Assembly (NCBI GenBank): GCA_024195265.1
Contig: JAJLRJ010000010.1
Location: 20,774,284 to 20,838,283, forward strand
Reading direction: 5' to 3'
DNA from: Dendrophyllia cribrosa
Taxonomy: Eukaryota > Cnidaria > Anthozoa > Scleractinia > Dendrophylliidae
Length of the DNA: 64,000 nucleotides
In this document: positions 36,752 to 46,688 of the stretch, piece after piece
Position numbering within the stretch: the stretch's first letter is position 1
How the letters are laid out: the number at the start of each line of letters is the position of its first letter
Translations under genes and position numbers: made by a program
Notes under the pieces: model-generated
Databases searched by the model: none
Seen by the model: only the letters and a program-made list of their open reading frames with translations
What the model was told of the DNA's origin: nothing

Positions 36752-37052
36752 TATCGAATTTTCGAAAAGCTGATGTATAAGCGCCTTAGATCCTTTGTTG
36801 AACAAAACGACATCCTATGCAAATCGCAACTAATATGGGTTTCGAGAGAACTGTTCTACTCAGCACGCAATCTTGGATATTGTGAATAAAATTCAAAGTA
36901 ATATGGACGGAAAATTGTATTCATGTGGTATTTTTATTGATTTAAAAAAAGCTTTTGACACTGTCGACCATTCTATTTTATTATGTAAATTGAAGCATTA
37001 CGGAATAAGAGGCGTCATCAATGAATGGTTTTTATCATATTTATCAGGTAGA

Positions 37053-37170
37053 ACACAAAACTTCAAACTTCAAACTTTCTTTATTTGTTACTCATTATTT
37101 TTTACAACTATATTTTAAAAAAATACCTACACACATTTTGAACTAAGTACTAATAATTTAAATAAAAAAA
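37053..37170 (-). mobile_element. short insert resembling a LINE 3' tail
   Basis: On the minus strand it ends AATAAAGAAAGTTTGAAGTTTGAAG, a polyadenylation-like signal with a GTTTGAA repeat tail. It splits the LINE frame between GRTQ and TTQIG codons. Probably a 5'-truncated copy of another LINE or SINE. Confidence 0.45.
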
Positions 37171-37942
37171 CAACTCAAATCGGATCCAAATTTTCTAGCA
37201 AAGAAAAAATATTGTATGGTGTCAGCCCCCAAGGCTCTGTCCTGGGACCATTATTATTCTTATTATACGTTAATGACATTTACCGCTCTTCTTGTAAATT
37301 CAATTTCTATTTATTCGCCGATGATACAAATCTATTGTATGCAGACAAAAACTTAAAAAGGCTTGAATATGTAGTTAATACTGAACTAGTAAACATATCA
37401 GACTGGTTAAATGCAAACAAATCATCACTTAATTCCAGTAAATCTAACTTCGTTATCTTCAATCCTTACCAAAGAAAAGTCAATTATGAAATAAATTTAA
37501 ACAGACAACAGCTCTATGAAACTAATTCCACTTGAGCGCAAAGACTACGTGAAGTATTTAGGTGTTCTAATTTTTAGTAATCCCCAAGTTACTTGGAGAA
37601 ACCACATTGACTATATTTCGTCAAAGATAAGTAAAGGTGTTGGCATCATCGCTAGGCTCAGACATCTTGTACCTACTACTACCCTTATGAGTATTTATCG
37701 ATCCCTGTTTGAACCGTATATATCTTATGGCTTAAGTGTGTGGGGCCAAGCTGCTCATTCACAATTGAACAAAATTCTCCTTATACAAAAACGAGCCCTC
37801 CGCTTAATGCATTTCTCAAATAGTCGAGCACATGCTATTCCTTTATTTATTTCCTCTAATATTCTGCCATTGAATATGCTCTACTTTAAATCGATTTCTG
37901 TACTAATGCATGATGTTGCAAACCATTCTGTTCCATCTAATA

Positions 37943-38089
37943 CAGGGACCACGGAGGGGGAGGGGCTGGTAGGGCCGCGGCCCCACCACTTTTTTGCGCC
38001 CCCGCCCCCACTTTTTGCGCTATTTCAATATGAAAAAATTATTTTCAATTGTCAGCCCTCCCACTTTTCACTTTGCTCCGCGGTCCCTG
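37943..38089. mobile_element. 147-bp MITE (CAGGGACCACGG), TA flanked, in LINE ORF2
   Basis: Ends CAGGGACCACGGA / TCCGCGGTCCCTG with TA at 37941-37942 and 38090-38091. Removing the element and one TA restores the frame across the PSN/ISD codons. Confidence 0.85.
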
Positions 38090-38766
38090 TAATATTTCTG
38101 ACCTTTTTATCAGCTCAGACCATATTCACACTCACGACACCAGATTCTCAGCCGCTGGCAACTTTTATGTTAAAAATTCTAGAATTAACCAACAATCACA
38201 CTTTTTTTCTAGAATTGGAACTAGAATTTGGAATAATATACCTATAAATTTACGTAACCAAAGCAAGGCATGCTTTAAGTCCAAGTTACACAGATTACTA
38301 TTGGAGGTCTTGGAGAGTGAGGATATCTATGTTGATGTCGAATTTCTTTGTACCAGTCTTCGTGATTTTAAAACACTTAATTGACTTTATTCTGCATTTT
38401 ATTGCCCCTTCTCCATAATTTATATATTTATTTCTATTATTAATTTATTTGTTGTTGTAACTAATCATAAATTATCCATTCCTTATTTTCTTATCAATTG
38501 TTATCAGTCATCTATTTTATAGCGAGCTTCTGCGAACTTTTTAGTGCGTAGCAACCCGCTACGATTAACTCTAGTTATTTGCGGGTTGCTACTATATTTT
38601 GTTTTATTATTTGAAAAATAAATCGTTGTTGTTGTTGCTGTTGTTGTTGTAGTCGCTTTCGCTTTCTCCGTCGCAAAAGTAGAAGAAACAACAACACTCG
38701 GTTCTTGAGAGTTTCTGCCGCCATATTGGCCGAGTCGAGAACGGGACTTGCAACTAGTAAACATCG

Positions 38767-38880
38767 TTTACGTTCTAATTCGCTACGCTCAAACGAACGT
38801 AAATTATTTTACTCTTCAACTCCCGTAATACAAATAAAGCACAACAAGGAATATGGTAGGATACGCGAGCGGATCCAAGA
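38767..38880 (-). repeat. terminal repeat B2 of the YR retroelement
   Basis: 114 bp matching 43073-43186 with very few differences. It marks the 3' end (minus sense) of the element. Confidence 0.9.
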
Positions 38881-38902
38881 GCACAGTTTAATACAAAATA
38901 AA

Positions 38903-39261
38903 TGTAGTTATTACATCATAATTGTAGGTATTATTGATAACACAAGTGTCGAATTACTGAAATAACGCAATGCAAGACTAAATACTTTATCTCAAAATAC
39001 CTGATGTTTTAACCTAAGAAACAGAATGTAGTTATTACATCATAATTGCAAGTATAATTGATAACATAAGTGTCGAATTACTGAAATAATACAATGCAAA
39101 GCTAAATTACCTGATGTTTAACTTATGAAACAGAATGTAGTTATTACATCATAATTGTAAGTATTATTGAAAACACAAGTGTCGAATTAATGAAATAATA
39201 GAATGCAAAGCTAAATACTGTGTCTCCAAATACCTGATGTTTAACTTAGAAAACAGAATAA
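38903..39261 (-). repeat. three ~110-125-bp direct repeats downstream of the recombinase
   Basis: Units with ATGTAGTTATTACATCATAA, AAGTGTCGAATTA and CTGATGTTT phrases begin near 38903, 39027 and 39137. They sit between the recombinase stop and repeat B2. Confidence 0.8.
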
Positions 39262-39286
39262 CTGTAAATATATGTGGTCCCTAATG

Positions 39287-40393
39287 TTATAAACTTAAAT
39301 ACCTAGTTACTTGTAACCTACTCTCGATGCTCTCTTCAACATACATATCCTTTGCAGAATCAGACTTCCATCTACCGTGTAATTTAAGCAGCCTTTCAGG
39401 AACCGAGTTACTACTATTACGCACTGCAGAAGTAATTCCACCGGATCTTAAGCTGTGAAGACCGTAATCATTAGGGTCAAAACCCAGATTTTTTAAGGTA
39501 TCTCTAAGGATTTCCCTACATCTGGAATAAGAAATCTTACCACTCCTTAATGTATAGCTAGAATTACTACTGTGAAAAGTAAGAGGTCTGAATAAAGGGA
39601 GAGTACTGTTATCGTCAATACCAGCCAAACCCAAGTATCTTCTCAAGACACCCACGGGGCAGTACTTTGTTCCGGATATGTTAATATATACATAGTTCCC
39701 TTCCCTATATATGTCGGTCTTACTTTGGGGTATGAAAATCCTTATGTAATCGTTACAATATTCAATATGCTGAGGAGTAATATTGCTCAACTCATCATAG
39801 CGAAAAAACCCCGCGAAAGCTAAGGAGCATAAGGCAGCAATTCTGAGGTCCTTTAAATTAGCATCTTCTCTGTTATAAACATCAAGAATATTTTTAAGGA
39901 TATCTGTAGTAAAAGGCTTCTTTTTCTTAACTGGCTGCGATTTACGGCGTTTGGCAGACTCAATAATATTTCTGCAGAAATCAGTATCCAACGGATTACG
40001 ATCAAGACTTGGTGCAAACGAATGCAGCCATTTTAGAGCAGCATGTGCTAAAATTACTGAAGAACTGGAAGTAGAAGACTGATGCACTTCAAATAAATAA
40101 AGGGATACAACGCCTATAGGAAAAGGCAGCTGAACTCCGAATTGTTTAGTTTTGCACCAATCAATAAACTTTCTAATAACGCGTAGGTAAGTCTTAGCTG
40201 TAGAGTCCGCCCTGGACGTCAACATCACATTTAGAACTTGATGAATGTTCAGTGAAGCTAAATTTGGGAAGCCTTCCCATGAACTGCTTGACGAAACAAT
40301 CTGAGAAAAAAAAACAGAACGTAACAAACAAAACTGAAAAGACATAACCCTCGGCCTGTAAAGCCAATAAACTGCTCTATGCCCCAGAAACAA
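39287..40393 (-). CDS. tyrosine recombinase of the YR retroelement
   Basis: 368 codons, intact. The expected catalytic set is visible: Arg198 (FAGFFRYDEL), Lys225 (QSKTD), His313-x-x-Arg316 (HSLRSGG), His339/Trp342 (KLHGRW) and Tyr351 (DMYVEES). The enzyme integrates a circular DNA copy by strand exchange, which explains the lack of target duplications. The homologous part seems to start near residue 32: just before it, minus-strand CTGTTTTTTTTTCTCAG at 40302 looks like a splice acceptor, so the true start may be spliced rather than the ATG at 40393. Confidence 0.9.
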   Translation of the reverse strand: MFLGHRAVYWLYRPRVMSFQFCLLRSVFFSQIVSSSSSWEGFPNLASLNIHQVLNVMLTSRADSTAKTYLRVIRKFIDWCKTKQFGVQLPFPIGVVSLYLFEVHQSSTSSSSVILAHAALKWLHSFAPSLDRNPLDTDFCRNIIESAKRRKSQPVKKKKPFTTDILKNILDVYNREDANLKDLRIAALCSLAFAGFFRYDELSNITPQHIEYCNDYIRIFIPQSKTDIYREGNYVYINISGTKYCPVGVLRRYLGLAGIDDNSTLPLFRPLTFHSSNSSYTLRSGKISYSRCREILRDTLKNLGFDPNDYGLHSLRSGGITSAVRNSSNSVPERLLKLHGRWKSDSAKDMYVEESIESRLQVTRYLSL

Positions 40394-40532
40394 GAAGGTG
40401 CAGTCACCCTTATCGCTAAGGCCAGTGCCACATAGGTCAATTTAGAACAAACAATAAGGTGCAGTCACCTTTATTTAGGCCAGTGCCCCTACGAATACCA
40501 AGCAAACCGTGAGTAAATGCCGCAATAGTCCT

Positions 40533-42644
40533 CTACTGTGTAAACTCCATTCTTAAAGCAATAACATTCCCCACAAAACTCTCAGATCCTAGAAGGGAAT
40601 TAAGATTTTTACCATGTCTCAAAACCTCTTTACCGACATGAATGGTATAAGCCGAAAGGTATTTGTTATATTTGTGTATAATTAACGGCCAGTAATGAGA
40701 TGAAGGCCAAAACGGTACGACAACCGTACCGACCGCATTCTGGGAGTTCATATAGTGTAATATTCTCGGAACGATAGAAACAGGGGGAACCACCAAACAA
40801 TTCTCCCCACTTAGGGGCTGGAAGAAAAAATCTACACCCGCTGTATTGGGGTTCCAAAACCTCGAAAAGAACCTAGGCAGCTTATGATTATAAAAATTGG
40901 CAAAGCAATCTACAGTATGGGGCCCCCAACGAGCATCAAGAGACCGAAAGAATTCGTCGGAAATTTGCCAGTCATCGGGATCAACGAGACGGCTTATATA
41001 ATCAGCCTGCTGGTTCATAGTACGAGGGATCCATTGTACCTCTAAATGAATCCCCGACTGGATACAAATATTGAAAATGTTCCTAGCCATCTTGTGCAAG
41101 TCTATTTTCATGCTGCCCACTTCGACGATCTTAGCAGCGGCTTGATTATCTGTAAACCATTTAATATGCGATCCCTCAAGGACCGACACAAATGATTGCA
41201 ATGAAAATTCAATAGCGGATAGTTCCCTCCATGTGGAACTTTGCAAACTCTCGCTCTCTGTCCACATTTTGTGGCATACATACTTGTTGTTAAAGCCAAT
41301 ACAAGCACCACATCCAGTGACGCTAGCGTCGGAATAGACAAAATAACTAGGATGTTTACTTAAAAAACAATATCTGCTATTCATATTCATCAAATTATCC
41401 TTCCAAAAATACACTTCCTCCTTGCAATAATCGTCAAGACAGAATACAGAATCCCATTGGTCTTCGCACAAGGTAGACATGACGCAGTGTCTAGTCATTA
41501 TCCTACCAATATTACCGACTACAGGACCGGTGGAAATAATTTGACCCGTAAAGGAAGCCAATGCTCTAGCGGAAACTTTAAAATCGGCTTCAATAATACG
41601 ATCGATGGTGTTCATAATCCTTGATACTCTTCTGTCTACAATTTTCAACGTACCCAACACAGAATTCCAAGATATACCTAACCAATCCAATATTTGGGTA
41701 GGTTCCCATACCGATTTCTCATCGTTAACTACAAAACCCGCATTACGCAGATCCCCCCTTACAGCTTGGGCCTTAGTAAGACAATCTTCTTTATCCTGAA
41801 CTGTCGCCCAGCCGTCGTCCAAGAAAATAGCTATACATAAACCCTGTATTCTCCAATGTTTCTCTAATGGTTTCAAGAGCTTGGTGAATATATAAGGGGC
41901 TGTAGACAAACCAAAGGGAAGAACAGTGAAAACATAAAATACTTCATTGTTGGAATCGGAATCCCGCCAGGAAAATCCCAGAAAAGTTTGGTGTTCCTGC
42001 AAAATTTCAACGTGATGATAGCCGCTTTTTAAATCAAAAGAAAACATGCACGAATCCTTCGCAAAATAAGCCATATCAATTTTCCAATCCTCATATTTAA
42101 CCCTTTGTTTAATTAAACACTTATTTACGTGGCGTAAATCAAGAATTAACCTCTTTTTCCCGCATGGCTGTATAGACACCGATAAGGGGTTAACTACTAA
42201 GGGTTGCTGAGTAACTTTACAAATACGACCAGAATTAACAAGCTCAAGGACTGCCTGGTCCACAAAATCAGCATGAAGTCGAGCGGACTTATTGTTTCTT
42301 AGCCTTACAGACCTTGGAAAGCTAATGAACGGTAATTCGTACCCATGTTCAATGGTCTTTAAAATAAAATGCGGTGCGCCAATGGACCTCCAAAACTGTA
42401 TATTATTCTTTAAGTTACCCTTTACACCTAAGGACTGTTCACTTTCGAGCTCATATTTTTCTACAAGTTCTTCTACCTGCGCCAAGTCGTCATCAGTGCT
42501 TGATATTTGGATGGAATTGAGTTGATTGGCTTCCTGTCGACTTGTTGTAGGAGAGTCCAGGACAACTGTTGTAGGTGGAATACTGCCAGCTTCCTGGCCA
42601 AAAAGTGGATCTGCAATCCTTAGCCCAGTGTCCATATTTGCCAC
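40533..42644 (-). CDS. reverse transcriptase / RNase H polyprotein of the YR retroelement
   Basis: 703 codons, intact. RT core at about residues 140-345: FSFDLKSGYHH (Asp204), LPFGLSTAP, and IAIFLDDGW with the catalytic DD at 276-277 (FLDD in place of the common YxDD). RNase H follows: Asp439 (YSDAS), Glu474 (WRELSAIE), Asp499 (FTDNQ), Asp548 (QADYISR). The C-terminal part (WGPHTVDCFANFYN..., VVVPFWPSSHYWP) is the module seen after RNase H in DIRS/Ngaro elements, sometimes compared to adenine methylases. Its start overlaps the end of gag in another frame by about 150 bases, so translation may use a frameshift or internal start. Confidence 0.95.
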   Translation of the reverse strand: MANMDTGLRIADPLFGQEAGSIPPTTVVLDSPTTSRQEANQLNSIQISSTDDDLAQVEELVEKYELESEQSLGVKGNLKNNIQFWRSIGAPHFILKTIEHGYELPFISFPRSVRLRNNKSARLHADFVDQAVLELVNSGRICKVTQQPLVVNPLSVSIQPCGKKRLILDLRHVNKCLIKQRVKYEDWKIDMAYFAKDSCMFSFDLKSGYHHVEILQEHQTFLGFSWRDSDSNNEVFYVFTVLPFGLSTAPYIFTKLLKPLEKHWRIQGLCIAIFLDDGWATVQDKEDCLTKAQAVRGDLRNAGFVVNDEKSVWEPTQILDWLGISWNSVLGTLKIVDRRVSRIMNTIDRIIEADFKVSARALASFTGQIISTGPVVGNIGRIMTRHCVMSTLCEDQWDSVFCLDDYCKEEVYFWKDNLMNMNSRYCFLSKHPSYFVYSDASVTGCGACIGFNNKYVCHKMWTESESLQSSTWRELSAIEFSLQSFVSVLEGSHIKWFTDNQAAAKIVEVGSMKIDLHKMARNIFNICIQSGIHLEVQWIPRTMNQQADYISRLVDPDDWQISDEFFRSLDARWGPHTVDCFANFYNHKLPRFFSRFWNPNTAGVDFFFQPLSGENCLVVPPVSIVPRILHYMNSQNAVGTVVVPFWPSSHYWPLIIHKYNKYLSAYTIHVGKEVLRHGKNLNSLLGSESFVGNVIALRMEFTQ

Positions 42645-42686
42645 ATTTGAAACAGCGGGAGTGCTCGCTAAAAGTGTCTCTACGGC
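42493..42686 (-). CDS. YR retroelement gag, exon 2 (CCHC zinc knuckle)
   Basis: Encodes CFKCGKYGHWAKDC, a CCHC nucleic-acid-binding knuckle, and ends at 42493. The upstream edge is a pyrimidine-rich CATTTTTCCCTTAG acceptor at 42688-42687. Joined to 43250-43826 it gives 771 bases, exactly 257 codons including the stop, with the frame kept at a Gly codon split by the junction. Without splicing, the frame would run into a proline tract encoded by the C homopolymer. Confidence 0.75.
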
Positions 42687-42728
42687 CTAAGGGAAAAATG
42701 ACAAAACTGGACAAACTGTAAAACAAGG

Positions 42729-43186
<458 letters not shown>

Positions 43187-43249
43187 TGATATGAACTCAC
43201 AAAGTAAAATAGAAAGGCAATGCAATAGGATAAACATTTTATATCTCAC

Positions 43250-43826
43250 CACGAAAAAGCTGATTATCAGCGCCCATCGACATTCTTGGCCTTTTGCTGC
43301 GATCATTACTAAATTGCTCTTTTTGACGCCTTTTCCTACTCGCCACCTCTCTTGCTTTCTTGAGGCGTTTTTCATCCTCGGAGCCAGACGCCAACTCGTC
43401 GGACTCGTACTCTGCGACAACTTGCCAGCCGTCTTTACTCTTGTCGGCGATCTTTATTAACTTTTGTCTTTTGCGGATAAGTTGCCTGGCTTCTTGAGAG
43501 AGCTGTTTCACACGTGCTATGTTCGGTTCCGTACGGTCACTTTCGACTTCAATGCTTTCAATGATGGAATCTAGCTCGGCGTTAAGCTCAAATTGCTTCT
43601 GATTGCCTTTGAATTTTAACTGTACAACCTCTTTGTCGATTTTACTCTTCTGCTGGATCTCCTTCCCTTTATCATCCAATTTCTTCTCGAGGTAATCCTT
43701 GAACATTGAAAAGACTTGATCTACGACAACTGGGTTGCCTCCGCTACCGTCAGCCGGCTCGATTCTTTCTGCTGAACGAGGCCCATCTGAAGAAGATTCT
43801 TCGCTTAGTGGCTTATCAGTAGGCAT
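43250..43826 (-). CDS. YR retroelement gag, exon 1
   Basis: The ATG at 43826 lies 44 bp downstream of A1. The charged, coiled-coil-like protein (QFELNAELDSIIESIEVES, LIRKRQKLIKIADKSKDGW, ESDELASGSEDEKR) has a basic C-terminus, as in gag of cnidarian DIRS/Ngaro-like elements. Coding homology ends at LFR, at a strong donor CGTG|GTGAGA (43250/43249). Reading through gives only a few more codons before a stop. Confidence 0.8.
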
Positions 43827-43870
43827 AAGTACAGTAAACGGGGGTGGTTGAAAATAATGGACAAACTGCT

Positions 43871-44060
43871 TAGTCGATAAAGTTGTACAAACTGTGTGGA
43901 TCGCAAGCGTGAATGGAGCTCAGTGAGCGGCACACTGTATAAGAACTAGAAAACCGACCAATCAGATGATCTGCGTATCTGAACAGACAATGCAGGGTGT
44001 GCCAAGTGTGAAAGCGAAACAAGCAGTACTAATTACTTGGAATACCAGTGGAAAATACAT
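43871..44060 (-). repeat. terminal repeat A1 of the YR retroelement
   Basis: 190 bp, matches 42884-43073. Forms the 5' end on the minus strand, 44 bp before the gag ATG. Confidence 0.9.
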
Positions 44061-44773
44061 GTTCTTATGCTTGTGCTTATGCTTACAGGTGCCACGAAGC
44101 TCTTTAGAACCTCAAATTTTATTGGCCCTGGGTATCTGTTGTTTGTTCTATTGTTTTCTCAGCCAATCCTGTGAGGCGTTCCGAGAGCTTCGTGCCTTAA
44201 AAGGAATGCCCACTCATAACAACAACAAAGCAAAAAGACCACAAAAGCGTCTAAATCTAACCTCGGTAATGTCCTGTGGAGCAATTGAACTCAGACCTGC
44301 GATTAAACATTCTCCTGTTCTGACAAAAAACCGTTTGGTAGCTTTCGCTTCGTTGTTTTAGCTTTCAAAGTCGTCAACGGCATTGAAGACTTTTACGATC
44401 CGATGTAAATAAACAGAACGGCGACAGCGTACGTCGAACTTAAACCTTTCAACCATTTCAGCCTGCGGATAACAGCAAAATCATGGCGACATCTATGTTT
44501 TGCTTCGTTCTTTTATAAAGTTTCTAACAGTAGCTAAGAAAGGAGTTGTTTGAAATACGAAAAACTCGACTCGTGCAATTTGTAGTCTTTGAAAAATTTA
44601 CTTGTGCTTATTTTAATATTCTAAATTGCACTCGAAATCATGTGATTACTGGAATTAATTGTATAGTATCCATTTCACGGGTTACGTAAAATCACTCTAG
44701 TATGTAATAGATGTTCATATTTCGTCAATTTGTGAAAATTTTATTCCACTTTTTTATTTCAGAATTTCGCCTG

Positions 44774-44804
<31 letters not shown>

Positions 44805-45857
44805 TTCCCTTCCCCTTCCTTCATTTGTTTTGGGGCAGCTCCCCCTTTGAAGCCATTTTTCAAGGTACTCCTATATATGAGGTATATGGGTATCTGCCCC
44901 TGTGAAGGGTATGGTTTTCAGGCAGTTTAGTTTGTGATAGGGTATAGTAATCAGAGACTTTTGGTCTAGAATAGGGTATCATTTTTCGCGAAACTGATCA
45001 GTTGCGTGAAGAATTTGGTGTATATTTCATATTTATTCATTTCTATTTCAGTTCCGTAAATTTGAAAGTACCGTATTATCTAGTATTAGTTGTTTAAATT
45101 GATAATTTAGTCAGGGCTCTGTTTAAACTAGCTGTGTATGCTAATCAGATGCTCCTGAATAAATATTCAACAAAATAAATAAATAAAATAACGACGAGGT
45201 TTACTGGCAAATGGCATTTAAAACTCAGTACGGCGGGCAGTGCGGAATTTTTACTGACCCCTGGCATCTTAGACTGTGATAGTGAACGAGTTTCTGGAAA
45301 ATAGCGCGTCTGGAATAGGTCTAGGATAGGGTAGGGTTTTTTCGGTGTTTAGTCTAAAATATTGTTGCAAAATGCAGCTAAAATGGTCTAGTATAGTTAA
45401 GGGTCTCAGACATAACGAGCCAGACGCTCTTAGCAACCAAAAAAATAGATAGACCTCCCTCCGAGATATAGGGCAATTTGCCCTATATCTCAGAGGGAGG
45501 TCTAGTAATTTCCAGCATGCCAATGTAATCTAATCCCTTCTGATGACCATTTCTGTTCCACGTAAGGCGTTATAATCTTTAGGAGTGAAAATTCATTTCA
45601 TGCACGTTTTTAATTAAGATTCTATTTTTATGAGGGTGTTAGAGGTCTTGCTGCGGTTTGACAGGAAATTGCTTGTGAGATGTAGTTTTTGAACATGAAA
45701 ACTCTTTATGGTTTTTATGAAGGATCTTATGGGCACAATAAATTTAAAGAAGGGTGCAAGTATTAGAAACAGTACAATAACAGAAAACGTCAGCCGCTTA
45801 GATATCTGCAAAACAAGAAATTTAGATTTTTGTTGGTTTTGTACGACTGAATATTAA
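44061..45857. other. spacer; C30 tract and GGGTA-rich decayed repeat
   Basis: Immediately right of the YR element TTCTTATGCTTGTGCTTATGC resembles the MITE-like sequence at 32300-32560, so the element probably inserted in such a repeat. A C30 tract lies at 44775-44804. AGGGTAT phrases recur at 44880-45410. A perfect GACCTCCCTC...GAGGGAGGTC palindrome lies at 45452-45503. No gene seen. Confidence 0.4.
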
Positions 45858-46266
45858 AGGCCCTGTCACACTATTGCGTATTAAAGAAACGTATGAGTTG
45901 CGTATGAAAATTCATAAAATAATTTTCATACGCACAAAATTCCCTTGAAAATACAGCGTATGACCATCGTACCTGACTTATGAGTAACGTACCTCTGGCG
46001 TAACTCTCGCGTATTCAGCGTATGCCTAGCGTATGTTTAGCGTATAAACCATACGTCCGAATACGCACAAAATTTTTAAGCATGCTTAAAACAAATTTTC
46101 TGCCTCGCCGTATGCCAGCGTATGCCACCGTATACGACCCTGCTTGAAACGTATACAACCTATGCCTAACGTACCCCTAGCGTATGTCAGCGTATACCAG
46201 CGTATGAGTGATATTTTTCATACGCTAGCATACGCTGGTACGATACGCAATAGTGTGACAGGGCCA
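45858..46266. mobile_element. 409-bp Harbinger-type MITE filled with CGTATG motifs
   Basis: Ends GGCCCTGTCACACTATTGCGTA / complement are flanked by TAA at 45855-45857 and 46267-46269. The interior carries more than 20 GCGTATG/CATACGC-like words in both orientations. Confidence 0.8.
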
Positions 46267-46688
46267 TAAACAGCGCGGTACGAGTAAGGGCTTTTACTTC
46301 GGGTGGAAGTCAACTCTGTCCGGACATTTTCACGGTGTATTCAAGCTAACGAAATGTAGCGATTCGGAACGGAAACACCACAACCTAAGTACAAATATAA
46401 ACATCGTTCTGCGGTAAACAAGACAACCATGTCGGCTTTCTATAATTATTGAACTCGAAGTTCGGTGTAAGACGTAGTTCGTATTAAAGACGGCCGGCTA
46501 TAATTGCTAAATGTGGATTCCCTCTGTTACGGTCGGCACAAAGAAAGGGAAGCGAAATTATTGTTGATAGCTATAGCATTTTTGGAACTACATTTATATT
46601 TCTGTGTTAAAACTTTTGTAACTTGAATAACAACTGTAATAATTTTGTTGTAATGCTTGCTTTGTTACACACAAAAAAAGACTCCAAC

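Larger units (their letters stand above)
33340..38384 (+). pseudogene. LINE ORF2: endonuclease start, reverse transcriptase, C-terminal domain (interrupted)
   Basis: The 33480-33790 part has the apurinic endonuclease opening (LLHNNVRSLKRN..., GITETKI). Most of the endonuclease is missing: the sequence jumps from LLDF to a DYSHFLEEEFNNEL linker across the element at 33791. RT blocks follow at 35560-36340 (WITSGLRKSIKVKN, the N-terminal RT linker), 36570 (YRPISLLSI), 36950 (FIDLKKAFDTVDH), 37216 (SPQGSVLGPLLF) and 37310 (LFADDTNLLY, catalytic DD). The C-terminal domain runs to the TAA at 38382. A frameshift near 36840 and another near 37520 add to the damage. Confidence 0.85.
32885..38652 (+). 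mobile_element. CR1/L2-like LINE, 5' truncated, interrupted by five insertions
   Basis: The order is ORF1 remnant, endonuclease start, RT, C-terminal domain, 3' UTR and a (GTTGTT)n tail at 38627-38652. It is interrupted by a TTAA foldback element (33791-35536), MITEs at 36405-36562, 36600-36751 and 37943-38089, and a short insert at about 37053-37170. The tail and RT type suit the CR1/L2 group; exact clade was not determined. Several insertions remove cleanly on paper, so they post-date the LINE. Confidence 0.8.
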
